Part shown: piece by piece, positions 26,456 to 36,740 of the stretch
Numbering within the stretch: the first letter of the stretch is position 1
Layout: each line of letters begins with the position of its first letter
From: Methylomonas montana
GTDB lineage: Bacteria; Pseudomonadota; Gammaproteobacteria; Methylococcales; Methylomonadaceae
Length of the DNA stretch: 64,000 bases
Direction: 5' to 3'
NCBI RefSeq assembly: GCF_030490285.1
Contig: NZ_CP129884.1
Span: 2,480,001-2,544,000 of the forward strand
Position numbers and translations under genes: made by a program
Notes under the pieces: model-generated
What the model was told of the DNA's origin: nothing
Database searches by the model: none
The model's input: only the letters and a program-made list of their open reading frames with translations

Positions 26456-29068
26456 TTAATCGGCAATGCCGCGACACAATTTCGCCACCACGTCGAACCG
26501 GTAAGCATCCACCCAGGCAGCGATGGTTTTGGCCTGTTCCGGAAAGTCGGGGCGCAGACGCTCGATGATGGCTTGCACGACATCGGCATCGAGGAGCTCG
26601 GCGGCATCCGCCAGTTCGGCGCGCAATGTAGGGCTGAGCTGCGACAGATCGAGCCCGGCATCAACTGCTGTTTGCCCCGCCGAAGCGGTCGCGCCCTGTT
26701 CGGCAAACCGGTAGTGTAAGCCAAGCAGATCGCCCATGATTCGAAACAGGCGATATTCGTCCACCGGTTTGGACAGCATCTCGTCGCAGCCGGCGTCGAG
26801 AATAGCTTGCCGATCTTCCCGAAAGGCGCTGGCGGTCAGCGCGGCGATTTTTACCTGTCCACCGCCCGGCAAAGATCGAATGACTTTGGTGGCCTGATAC
26901 CCGTCCAGCACCGGCATGCGCATATCCATCCAGATAAATTGCGGCTGCCAGCTCTCGAAACATTCGATGGCCTGTTGGCCGTTTTCGACCGCCCGCACTT
27001 CAAATCCCACATTGCTCAGCAGCAAGGTAATCAACTCACTGCTATCGGCATTGTCTTCCACCACCAGCACCCTCACCGTCGGCTGCTCCGCTGCCAGACC
27101 GATAACCCGGCTTGGCTCGACGGTCATAGCCGGCGCGTTGGCTTCGGGTAGCGATAAGGTAAAGGTAAACACACTGCCCTTGCCAGGTTCACTGGACACC
27201 TTGATCTCGCTACCCATCAGTCGAACAAATTCGTGGCTGATAGCCAGCCCAAGGCCGGTACCCTCACCTTTGGCGACGCCGGCCTCGGTCTGATAAAAGG
27301 CCTGAAAAATACGTGGCAGGTCGTCGGCACCTATACCGACACCGGTATCGGCCACTTCAAAACGAATGAAGCCTTCTGCGGCCTGCAAACGCAGCTTGAC
27401 CACCCCCTGCTCGGTGTATTTGATGGCATTGCCCAGTAAGTTGATCAACACTTGCCGCAAATGATGAGCATCGCCGACCACATAGCGAGGCAGTTCACCG
27501 CCACATTCGCTGACAAAACGCAAACTCTTCGATTCCGCACGCGCACGAATCATGTCCTCAACCGCCATCAGCGTATCGGCCAGACAAAATACTTCATTTT
27601 GTACCGTGGTGCGCCCTGCTTCGATACGGGAGATTTCCAGCACGTCATTAATCAGCGACAGCAAATGGCGACCGCTACGGTTGATGGTTTCCAACCTGCT
27701 GCGATGGGTTTTATCTAATGTGTCGTCGCGCGCCATGATCTGCGCAAAGCCCAAAATGGCATTTAGCGGCGTGCGCAATTCATGCGACATATTGGACAAA
27801 AACACGCTTTTGGCTCGATTAGCCGCTTCCGCAGCTTCCTTGGCTTGCAACAAGGCTTGCTCGGCGGCTTTGCGCTGGCTGATGTCGGTAACGAAGGCAA
27901 TAAAGCGATCGGCGACCTCCGGCTGAGGCGGCTGATAGTAAAGCACCGCCTCAACGGGAAAACGTCGGCCGCCTTTGGTTCTATAAGTGCTTTCAAGCCG
28001 GATGTAGCCCTGTTCGCGGCAAGGCATCACCAGCTGCTTAAATCGCTCTCGCGGAAAATCCGGACAGATGTCGCCTATGCACAGTAGTAACAATTCGTCC
28101 AACGAATAACCCAACATGGCACCGGTTTGATCGTTGACATAGAGCAGGCGGCCGCTGTCCGCATCCAGCCACTGGATGGCGATGCCGGAGCGATCCATGG
28201 CAAACTGTGTTTCCCTCAACTGACGGTTGCTCTGCACCAATTCGCGGGTGCGAATCGCCACTAATTCTTCCAGGTGGTTTTTATATTCCTGTAACTCAAG
28301 CTGCGCCTGCACTCGGGCATCGATCTCACGCTGCAAATCGTCGCGACTGGCTGTTACCTGTCTGAGATTGCTGGTCATCGTATCGAATGCGCGGGAAAAC
28401 TCTCCCAATTCGTCACGTTGCGTGTCGCCAATCCGGTAATTCAGATTACCAGCCCCTATTTGCGTGGTCGCATCTCGCATCCGCTGTAAGCGATGTAGCA
28501 GACGCCGACCGTTCAAACCGATGAATAAGGCCACTATAAAGGTCAATACCAATAACAATGCGATGATCAGCGAATCAATCCGTTGACGAGTCTCTGCTTG
28601 CTGACGCTGAATATCGCGCAGCAGATTGCCGGCTTCTGCTGCCAGCGTCTGCACGTGCAATGCCATCTGGCTTTCCAAACGTTGCAAGAGTCCTTGCGAT
28701 AACGCCGTTTTGTCGGGAATGCCGCTCAGCGAAATCCGCTGAAAAAGATCATCGAGTATCCGCTGTTCGCGTCCCATACGCTCTACCCTTTCTTGGTAGC
28801 CGGCCTCATCGATGCGCGACAACAGTTCCGTCATATGCTGATTGGAAATTTTCCATTGTCGAGATGCGCGCCGCTCCTCAGGGTGTCTGACGATTTCCCG
28901 GCCAAGACTCATCAAATTGATGCTTTCGAATGTAATGGCTTGAGCTTCTCCAAGTTGCTGCAATTTCAAGCGGTCTTGCCTGGCGGCAAAAACCAACAAC
29001 GCAGCCATGACCAAGCCGAGCAGCACGGGTAAAACCATCAACAGCCGAATCACATGAAGCAAGCGCAT
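26456..29068 (-). CDS. Membrane hybrid sensor histidine kinase (HAMP-PAS-HisKA-HATPase-REC)
   Basis: 870 residues. TM1 (about 10-29), a ~135-residue helical periplasmic domain, TM2 (about 166-186), HAMP (~187-245), coiled linker, PAS (~285-395), HisKA with the phospho-His in FLSNMSHELRTPLN (H429), HATPase (INLLGNAIKYTEQ, DTGVGIG, GEGTGLGLAIS) and one receiver (VLVVEDNADSS ... WMDMRMPVLDGYQATK ... SKPVD). A C-terminal ~65-residue helical tail (LSPTLRAELADAAELLDADV) is shared with two other kinases of the array. It follows the NMT1-type binding lipoprotein by 6 bases, which suggests that protein is its periplasmic ligand sensor. Confidence 0.93.
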   Translation of the reverse strand: MRLLHVIRLLMVLPVLLGLVMAALLVFAARQDRLKLQQLGEAQAITFESINLMSLGREIVRHPEERRASRQWKISNQHMTELLSRIDEAGYQERVERMGREQRILDDLFQRISLSGIPDKTALSQGLLQRLESQMALHVQTLAAEAGNLLRDIQRQQAETRQRIDSLIIALLLVLTFIVALFIGLNGRRLLHRLQRMRDATTQIGAGNLNYRIGDTQRDELGEFSRAFDTMTSNLRQVTASRDDLQREIDARVQAQLELQEYKNHLEELVAIRTRELVQSNRQLRETQFAMDRSGIAIQWLDADSGRLLYVNDQTGAMLGYSLDELLLLCIGDICPDFPRERFKQLVMPCREQGYIRLESTYRTKGGRRFPVEAVLYYQPPQPEVADRFIAFVTDISQRKAAEQALLQAKEAAEAANRAKSVFLSNMSHELRTPLNAILGFAQIMARDDTLDKTHRSRLETINRSGRHLLSLINDVLEISRIEAGRTTVQNEVFCLADTLMAVEDMIRARAESKSLRFVSECGGELPRYVVGDAHHLRQVLINLLGNAIKYTEQGVVKLRLQAAEGFIRFEVADTGVGIGADDLPRIFQAFYQTEAGVAKGEGTGLGLAISHEFVRLMGSEIKVSSEPGKGSVFTFTLSLPEANAPAMTVEPSRVIGLAAEQPTVRVLVVEDNADSSELITLLLSNVGFEVRAVENGQQAIECFESWQPQFIWMDMRMPVLDGYQATKVIRSLPGGGQVKIAALTASAFREDRQAILDAGCDEMLSKPVDEYRLFRIMGDLLGLHYRFAEQGATASAGQTAVDAGLDLSQLSPTLRAELADAAELLDADVVQAIIERLRPDFPEQAKTIAAWVDAYRFDVVAKLCRGIAD

Positions 29069-29074
29069 GGTATT

Positions 29075-30058
29075 TCAGCGAATGATGCTGACCCGATCGG
29101 GCGCCAATTCGCTAAGCGCCTCTGGCGCCAGGACATCAAGATAATCAGGGACGGCGCCTTGAACCAAGCCACTATTGATACCCCAGCGAGCCACTTCTTC
29201 CAGTAACAGCAGCAAAGAATGGCGCATTTCAACCCGCGTATGGTAATTATTCAACACATCGATAGCCTGGTTACGGGTCATATCCAAATGCTGCGCGACG
29301 ATAGCCGCCGTGGCTTCAACCGGCTGAACATGATTCTCCGCTTCCAGCAAAGCAGCCAGCACGGCATGGGCAACGCCCGGTTTCTCGCGTAACAGTTTTT
29401 CGGTCGTCACCAACAATTCCGATTGTTCGTAGATACCGGGATCCGCAAATACCGTCACTCGTTCGCCCAATTTTTCCAGGCATTGGCTCAGATAAGGTTC
29501 GCGCACACTGACGGCGTCTACTTGGCCGGAATTCAGCAATTCGGGCAATGCTTCGATTTTATCGAACTTCAGCGCCACGTCCGCGTAGCTCAGATTATGT
29601 TCCAATAAAAATTGATACAAAAAGAAATGCACCGCGGATCCTTCTTGAGTCGCAATGCTGCGCCCGCGTAAATCGCTTTCCTGGATGATGCCTCGGTCCC
29701 GCCGTGCCACAATAAAAGAGACATTATCGGCACGAATAGTACTGGCCAGCACGCGTAACTCCGGATGTGTGAACACCGCTAACGCTACCGGCGTGTCAAA
29801 TGGGTTAGTCATATCGACAATGCCAGACAGTAAGCCCTCGTCCAGCGCCCGCTTGCCGCTCGGATAAATCTTTAGTTCGACGTTAAGCCCATGCTTTTCG
29901 AATAGTTTTTGCGCCTGGGCGATAAAAAACAACACACTGGTCGGTTGCTTCGATATCCCCAGAATCGCGGATTGCCGAGCAACTTTAGGCGCCGGTTCGC
30001 AACTCACCAGAGTCATGGTAAAAACCGCTAATACCATCCTATGTATCAGTTGCCGCAT
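29075..30058 (-). CDS. NMT1/ThiY-type substrate-binding lipoprotein, probable sensor partner
   Basis: 327 residues. Lipoprotein signal ending LVSC (Cys ~20), then a periplasmic-binding fold: ILGISKQPTSVLFFIAQAQ, KLFEKHGLNVELKIYPSG, DMTNPFDTPVALA, GRSIATQEGSAVHFFLYQFL and GQVDAVSVREPYLSQCLE. The family captures thiamine precursors, nitrate/taurine-type or aromatic sulfonate ligands; the ligand is unknown. No ABC permease or ATPase is nearby; instead the gene lies between a REC-HK-REC gene (12-base overlap) and a membrane kinase (6-base gap), so a signalling rather than transport role is inferred. Confidence 0.85.
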   Translation of the reverse strand: MRQLIHRMVLAVFTMTLVSCEPAPKVARQSAILGISKQPTSVLFFIAQAQKLFEKHGLNVELKIYPSGKRALDEGLLSGIVDMTNPFDTPVALAVFTHPELRVLASTIRADNVSFIVARRDRGIIQESDLRGRSIATQEGSAVHFFLYQFLLEHNLSYADVALKFDKIEALPELLNSGQVDAVSVREPYLSQCLEKLGERVTVFADPGIYEQSELLVTTEKLLREKPGVAHAVLAALLEAENHVQPVEATAAIVAQHLDMTRNQAIDVLNNYHTRVEMRHSLLLLLEEVARWGINSGLVQGAVPDYLDVLAPEALSELAPDRVSIIR

Positions 30059-31914
30059 GATGCCCCCTCCTGAACTATCACGGCGTCAACCGCGTGTTGA
30101 ATCTGATCGAAGCGAAATTCGCGCACCATGGCTTCCAATTCGGTCGCTATACCGTTATGCGTCGGCCGCAGACCTTCGACGATCATGGCAAAGGCATCAA
30201 TATCCAGTTCTTCCGCAGCCCGTTTGATGGTCGCGCGCAGTTCGTCGCTCAACTCGCTGAAACTAATCGCGCGGGCGGTTTGCTCCGGCGCGGCTTCGCC
30301 GTAGCGGTATTGCACGTTCAAAAGATCGCCCATCATGCGGAACAAGTTTTCCTCATCAAAAGGCTTGATCAAGATATCATCGCAGCCCGAATCGAGAATA
30401 TCGCCCAGGCGCTCCTGAAATACGCTGGCGGTGAGCGCCACGATTTTCACCTTGTCACCACCGGGTAACGCGCGGATTTGCCGAGTGGCTTCATAGCCAT
30501 CCATCACCGGCATGCGAATGTCCATCCAAATAAAATGCGGCTGCCAACTGATAAAGCTGGCCACGGCCTGGGCGCCGTTATCGACGCCGCGCACCTCAAA
30601 ACCGACGCTGCGGAGCAAACTGACCAGCAAATCCCGGCTATCGATTTTATCTTCCGCGACTAGAATCCGTAGCGGCATTTGTCCCGCTTCCAGGCCCAGA
30701 ATCCGTGCGCGCGGCACCGATTCCGGCAGTGATACGGTTTCCGGCAACGGCAAGGCGAATGCGAATACGCTGCCCTGCCCTGGCTGGCTTTGCACGTCGA
30801 TTTCGCCGCCCATCAGCCGAACGAATTCACGGCTGATGGTCAAGCCCAAACCGGCACCTTCACCAAGTGCGGAGCCGGCTTCTGTCTGGTAAAAAGCCTG
30901 AAAAATATGCTGTTGCTCGCCCGGATCGATACCGGGACCGGTGTCGGCCACTTCGAAGCGAATACGCCCGTCGATCGGCGTCAGGCGCAAACCGACGCGG
31001 CCTTGCTGGGTATATTTGACGGCGTTACCCAATAAATTGATCAGTACCTGCCGCAAATGGTGGGCGTCGCCCAACACGCAAAACGGCAGTTTGCCGAATC
31101 GTTCGATGACAAATTGCAGGCCCTTGGTTTCGGCGCGTAGCCGGATCATTTCATCGACGGCGTGCAACATATCCGCCAAATCAAAAGGCTTGCTCTGAAT
31201 GGTCGTGCGGCCGGCTTCGATACGGGCAATTTCGAGTACATCGTTGATCAAAGACAACAGGTGGCGGCCGCTACGATTGATGGTCTGCAATTCGCTACGA
31301 TGTTGTTCGCTCAGCGTCGCATCCCGTTCCATCAGTTGGGCAAAGCCGAGAATGGCATTCAAGGGTGTCCGCAATTCGTGGCTCATATTAGCCAAAAATG
31401 CCGTCTTGGCGCGGTTGGCTGCTTCGGCGGCCTCCTTAGCCAACGCTAGTTCAGCGGTGCGTTGGGCGACCAGTTCCTCCAGATGGAAGCGGTGCTCGGC
31501 CAGTTCCTTCTCCAGGCGGGCGCGATGCAAGGTATATAAAATGGTGCGGGCCAGGCCGTCGTAGCCAAAATCGCCCTTCACCAGATAATCGGCGGCGCCT
31601 GCTTTCAAGGTACTCAGTCCGAAATCGGCATCGCTCTGGCCGGTCAGCACGATAATGGGCGTGGCACCGGCAATCGCGAGGATGCGGGCGACTGTGTCGA
31701 TGCCGGTGGAATCGGGCAAGGTCAGATCCAGCAGCACGATGTCGTAAGTTTGCGCGGAATATTGCCGCAAGGCCTCGGCCAGGGTTTGCACCCAAACCAG
31801 CTGAAAGTGGGCATTGCGGAAGCCGCGCAGCGCGATTTTGGCGAGTCCGGCGTCACCCGGCTCGTCCTCGACCAGCAATACCTGAATCGAGCCACTATCC
31901 AGTTCGGTCATCAC
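30046..31914 (-). CDS. Soluble hybrid kinase REC-HisKA-HATPase-REC
   Basis: 622 residues, no membrane segment. The N-terminal receiver (about 10-125) has LLVEDEPGDA, phospho-acceptor D63 in IVLLDLTLPDS and a Lys in YLVKGDFG. HisKA follows (H179 in FLANMSHELRTPLN), then HATPase (INLLGNAVKYTQQ, DTGPGID, GEGAGLGLTIS), a second receiver (ILVAEDKIDSR ... WMDIRMPVMDGYEAT) and the shared C-terminal helical tail (LSDELRATIKRAAEELDIDA). It overlaps the preceding small receiver gene by 4 bases (ATGA) and the following binding-protein gene by 13. Likely a relay node of the array. Confidence 0.92.
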   Translation of the reverse strand: MMTELDSGSIQVLLVEDEPGDAGLAKIALRGFRNAHFQLVWVQTLAEALRQYSAQTYDIVLLDLTLPDSTGIDTVARILAIAGATPIIVLTGQSDADFGLSTLKAGAADYLVKGDFGYDGLARTILYTLHRARLEKELAEHRFHLEELVAQRTAELALAKEAAEAANRAKTAFLANMSHELRTPLNAILGFAQLMERDATLSEQHRSELQTINRSGRHLLSLINDVLEIARIEAGRTTIQSKPFDLADMLHAVDEMIRLRAETKGLQFVIERFGKLPFCVLGDAHHLRQVLINLLGNAVKYTQQGRVGLRLTPIDGRIRFEVADTGPGIDPGEQQHIFQAFYQTEAGSALGEGAGLGLTISREFVRLMGGEIDVQSQPGQGSVFAFALPLPETVSLPESVPRARILGLEAGQMPLRILVAEDKIDSRDLLVSLLRSVGFEVRGVDNGAQAVASFISWQPHFIWMDIRMPVMDGYEATRQIRALPGGDKVKIVALTASVFQERLGDILDSGCDDILIKPFDEENLFRMMGDLLNVQYRYGEAAPEQTARAISFSELSDELRATIKRAAEELDIDAFAMIVEGLRPTHNGIATELEAMVREFRFDQIQHAVDAVIVQEGASCGN

Positions 31915-32357
31915 TTATTTTCGCGAGGCAGCCGCGTCAGCACGAACCAATAATCGCTCAGTTGGGCAATGGCGGCGGTGAACTGCTCGATGTCGACCGG
32001 TTTGGTGATATAGCCGGAGGCGCCGTTCTTAAAACTGGCTTCGACATCGCGCTCCACCTCGGATGTGGTCAACACCACCACCGGAATATCGCAGAGTGCT
32101 TCTTCGGCTTTAATGGCGGCGAGAAACTCGCGTCCGTTCATCCGCGGCATATTCAGATCGAGCAGAATCAAATCCGGGCGCGGTGCGTCCTGGTAAGGCG
32201 GCTTGCGATGTAGAAAATCCACGCCTTCGCGGCCGTCGAGTACATGGTGCAGCCGGCAATGAACCCGTGCGTCCCTCAGCGAAATACGCACCAGATGCGC
32301 ATCGGCCGGCTCGTCTTCCAACAACAGAATTTCGAATAGTTTAATATCCAGCGTCAT
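31911..32357 (-). CDS. Rcp1-like single-domain response regulator
   Basis: 148 residues, one receiver domain with the insertion pattern of phytochrome-type Rcp1 regulators (FLHRKPPYQDAPRPDLILLDLNMPRMNG). LLLEDEPADA supplies the acidic pair, the Asp in LILLDLN is the phospho-acceptor and TKPVD carries the Lys. Its start lies four bases after the stop of the interrupted DUF3365 kinase, so it was probably that kinase's output partner. It overlaps the following REC-HK-REC gene by four bases. Confidence 0.9.
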   Translation of the reverse strand: MTLDIKLFEILLLEDEPADAHLVRISLRDARVHCRLHHVLDGREGVDFLHRKPPYQDAPRPDLILLDLNMPRMNGREFLAAIKAEEALCDIPVVVLTTSEVERDVEASFKNGASGYITKPVDIEQFTAAIAQLSDYWFVLTRLPRENK

Positions 32358-32543
32358 GTGTTCAACTCCCGTTTGGCAGGTCGAATACCACAGCGGTGCC
32401 GCCCTGTGCAGATGTTTCTATCCAGATTTTGCCGTCCTGGCTCTCGACGATGCGCCGCGCGATTGCCAAGCCAATGCCGGTACCGGCCAAGGGATTGGGA
32501 CGGAGTTGTTCGAATACGCCGAACACCCTTGTATGTTATGTGA

Positions 32544-33650
<1,107 letters not shown>

Positions 33651-34943
33651 CTCTAAACACAGTTGCTCTCCCGGTATTCCTCGGCGATACCTGGGCCATT
33701 GTCCTCGATGCGTATCCGCACCGCTGATTGTAGCCTTTCCCCGGAAATTCGAATCGATGGCGCCAGATCGGATTTGGCGTGAATCAGCACGTTGCCGAGC
33801 AAGACATCAAACAGATCGGTCAAACGCGGCAAATCCAGGTATACCGGAAACAGGGAGAGCACTTCGATGCGCGTGCCGGTGTCGGCAATCAACCTGGACA
33901 AACGCCGCCGGACGTCGTTGAGCGCGATGTCCGGATGGTTGGTTTGCAAGCGGGCGCGCGGCACTCCGGCAGCGAGATAACGTTCGATGTCGCGAATTAA
34001 ATCTCGCATCCGCGTCGCCCCCTGCTCAATATATTTCAGCGACAACAATGCGTCATCGTCTTGAATCTGGTGGTTTAGCCGGCCCGTTAATCGTTGGGCA
34101 TATGACAAAAGCCGACGCGTCGGTTCCATCAAATGGTGGGCGGAAATATTGGCAAAATGCGTCAATTCGGCATTGGCGCGCCTGATCGCTTCGTGTTGGC
34201 GCTGGAGTTGGGCGGCGATTGCCGTTTTTTCGCGTAACCGTCTCTGTGCCAGCATCACCCAGACCAGGATGACACTCAGCCCTACCGCCCAAATGGTGCC
34301 GAAAATCAGCAGTTTCTGGTGAATGGCTGCGTTCAGTTCATTCAGATAGGGGCGCATCGGTACCGAAATACCCACACCGCCGCGCACTTCGCCAAGCTGA
34401 TAACCTTGGAAACCGTGACACTTGAGGCAGCCCTGCTGTACCCGCATCGCCCCCATCAGCCGTAAATATGGTTCGCCGTCGATGTCAGTAAACTCGAATA
34501 CTTCCTCGGCGCCACGCTCGAATTGGTGCATCGCTTCGGCTTCCCAAGCATCCGGGGCATTATGGGGATTCATCAGTTTGAAACTGGTGATCTTGCCTTT
34601 GACGCCGTAAAGATCGCTGAACTCTTCCATCAACTGGCGCAACATATAAGCGGGGTTCATCAACGTCAGTTTTTTACCGGAAGGCGTCTGGATGTCACGT
34701 TCGGCAATTTGGGCCAAGGCCGGATTGGGCAGAGTACGCTCGTTGATAGGCACATACACGCCGCCGTGCTGCGTGGCCCACAGCCGAAACGCCTGATCCT
34801 TGTTGAAATTGGCTCGCGCCTCCTTACGCGCCAGAGCGTCCATGTGTTGCCGTGCAAGACCCACGTCGTAATATAAAAATCCGCCGAGCAAGGCACTCCA
34901 GCCTAAAAGCGCAATCAAGCTTTGCATTTTGAGATAGCTAAAA

Positions 34944-36740
34944 TCATTCATGATTCGCGCTTTCATGCCTGGTGGCGACAGCATTCAAAGGTAGCTCAAA
35001 CCAGAAGGTGCTGCCCTGGCCTTCACCAGCCGACTCCACCCCGATGTGGCCACCATGGTGTTCGACAATCTTGCGGCATAGCGCCAAACCCACGCCGGCA
35101 CCTTCGAAGCGGGACTGCGGCTGCAAGCGTGAAAACACCTGAAACAACCGGTCCGTCTGTGCCGGATCGATACCCACACCCTGATCGCTTACTTCGCAAC
35201 GCCAAACTTCGGATCGCAGACTGCCTCGGACCGCCACCTCCGGCGCTTGGCCGGCTGCATGGTATTTGAGGGCGTTACCCAACAGATTTTGAAACAGCCG
35301 CACCATTTCGTCGCGACTGGCAATCAAGCGTGGCCAGTCGCCACCAATCTCAATCCGCCCGGCTGTCGTTACGCACTCAGGCTCCAGAAAGGACAAAGCT
35401 TCGTCCAGCGCGGCGCGCGTTTCCAGCCAGCCCAACGGTTCGGTTTTGCGGCCCACGCGCGAGATGTCCAGCAACGCCAGGATCATCGCATCCATGCGCT
35501 TCGCACCCTCCATGGCGAACTCCAAATATTGGCGGGTATCGCCGTCGAGTTGGCCTCGCAGAGATTTTTCGATCAACTGTAGATAGCTGTTGATCATGCG
35601 CAAGGGTTGGCGCATGTCATGTGATATGGCATAGGCGAACTGTTCCAGCTCGGTATTGGAGCGTTTCAAGTCGGCTTCCACCTGTTTGCGCTCGGTGACG
35701 TCTTCATAGACACCCAATATTCCGCACACGCTGCCATCCGGATTTTTTAGCGGTAATTTGCTGGTATGTAGCCAACCTATTTCGCCATCCGCACGCACGA
35801 TCGATTCTTCATAGCCGAACTTGGCGGCACCTGATTCAATCACCTGTCTATCGTCGGCGTGATACAGTTCGGCAGAACCCCTCCGGGACAGTTGCTCGTC
35901 CGATTTACCAATCAACTCCTCCTGAGACGCCAGGCCGCTGTCCTTCAGAAAATGCCGATTACCGCCAAGATAACTAAGGTCGCAAGCTTTCCAAAACACA
36001 CCTTGCGGGACAGTGTCGAGCACCAGTTGCAGCATTTGCCGAGACTGAAACAACTCCTGGGTACGCATATCTATGCGCTGTTCCAGCCCGGATTGCAATG
36101 CTTCATTGCGTTTTTGAGCGAGGCTCATGGTGACCACCCAATTTGCGAATCCGGTCAGAAAGCGCAAGATTGCCGGCAACTTGGCTTCGGCAATCACCGG
36201 TACTTCGGCCAACGCGCACAAATAGTCTGTTTCATCAAATCCGAATTCGGCTGCCTGTTGCCTGAAGTAATCGAGATCGGGTGCCGCCAACAAAAATTGA
36301 CCGATAAACAGGTTGGCAATGTGTCGGCCATCGATGATGATCGGTGTGGCGCAATCGGTCAAACCGTTTCGGCAACGATAAATGGCGTAATCCTGGCCTT
36401 GCTGCATGGCTTTCGACAGCGAAACATCGCTTTCTATGCAACGCGCGCAGGTATCCGAATTGACGCGATGAAATGTCATGCACAGCCGCTGCCACCGGCT
36501 TGACGCTAAAACCCGCCCACGCAGATCGATCAGAGCCACCGGCAGCCCAACCACTTCCAGGAAGTCGTCAAACATTTGATTCAGTTGGCTAAAATCGATC
36601 AGTTTCGCCAACTCGGTTTCGTCTTGCGGTAATGCGGCATTCCAGTCGCTCGCAATCGGATCGGTCATCGTTGGGATTTGCGGCGGATTGACGAATAGCG
36701 GGGTGTGGCCGACCGACGAATCCTCGGCATCTTGGTTCAT
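34944..36740 (-). CDS. PocR-domain/PAS sensor histidine kinase
   Basis: 598 residues from ATG 36740, with GGAGG upstream; the start overlaps the previous stop (TGATG). No membrane helix. The N-terminal PocR-type domain (about 40-205) has FSQLNQMFDDFLEVVGLPVALID and a Cys-rich centre (CARCIESD, YRCRNGLTDCATPI, with a further Cys in RLCMTFH) suited to a metal or redox cofactor. PAS (~240-355), HisKA (AYAISHDMRQPLRMINSYLQ) and HATPase (DQGVGIDPAQTD, GAGVGLALCRKIVEHHGG) follow. No receiver is fused. It overlaps the interrupted DUF3365 kinase gene by 8 bases. Confidence 0.9.
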   Translation of the reverse strand: MNQDAEDSSVGHTPLFVNPPQIPTMTDPIASDWNAALPQDETELAKLIDFSQLNQMFDDFLEVVGLPVALIDLRGRVLASSRWQRLCMTFHRVNSDTCARCIESDVSLSKAMQQGQDYAIYRCRNGLTDCATPIIIDGRHIANLFIGQFLLAAPDLDYFRQQAAEFGFDETDYLCALAEVPVIAEAKLPAILRFLTGFANWVVTMSLAQKRNEALQSGLEQRIDMRTQELFQSRQMLQLVLDTVPQGVFWKACDLSYLGGNRHFLKDSGLASQEELIGKSDEQLSRRGSAELYHADDRQVIESGAAKFGYEESIVRADGEIGWLHTSKLPLKNPDGSVCGILGVYEDVTERKQVEADLKRSNTELEQFAYAISHDMRQPLRMINSYLQLIEKSLRGQLDGDTRQYLEFAMEGAKRMDAMILALLDISRVGRKTEPLGWLETRAALDEALSFLEPECVTTAGRIEIGGDWPRLIASRDEMVRLFQNLLGNALKYHAAGQAPEVAVRGSLRSEVWRCEVSDQGVGIDPAQTDRLFQVFSRLQPQSRFEGAGVGLALCRKIVEHHGGHIGVESAGEGQGSTFWFELPLNAVATRHESANHE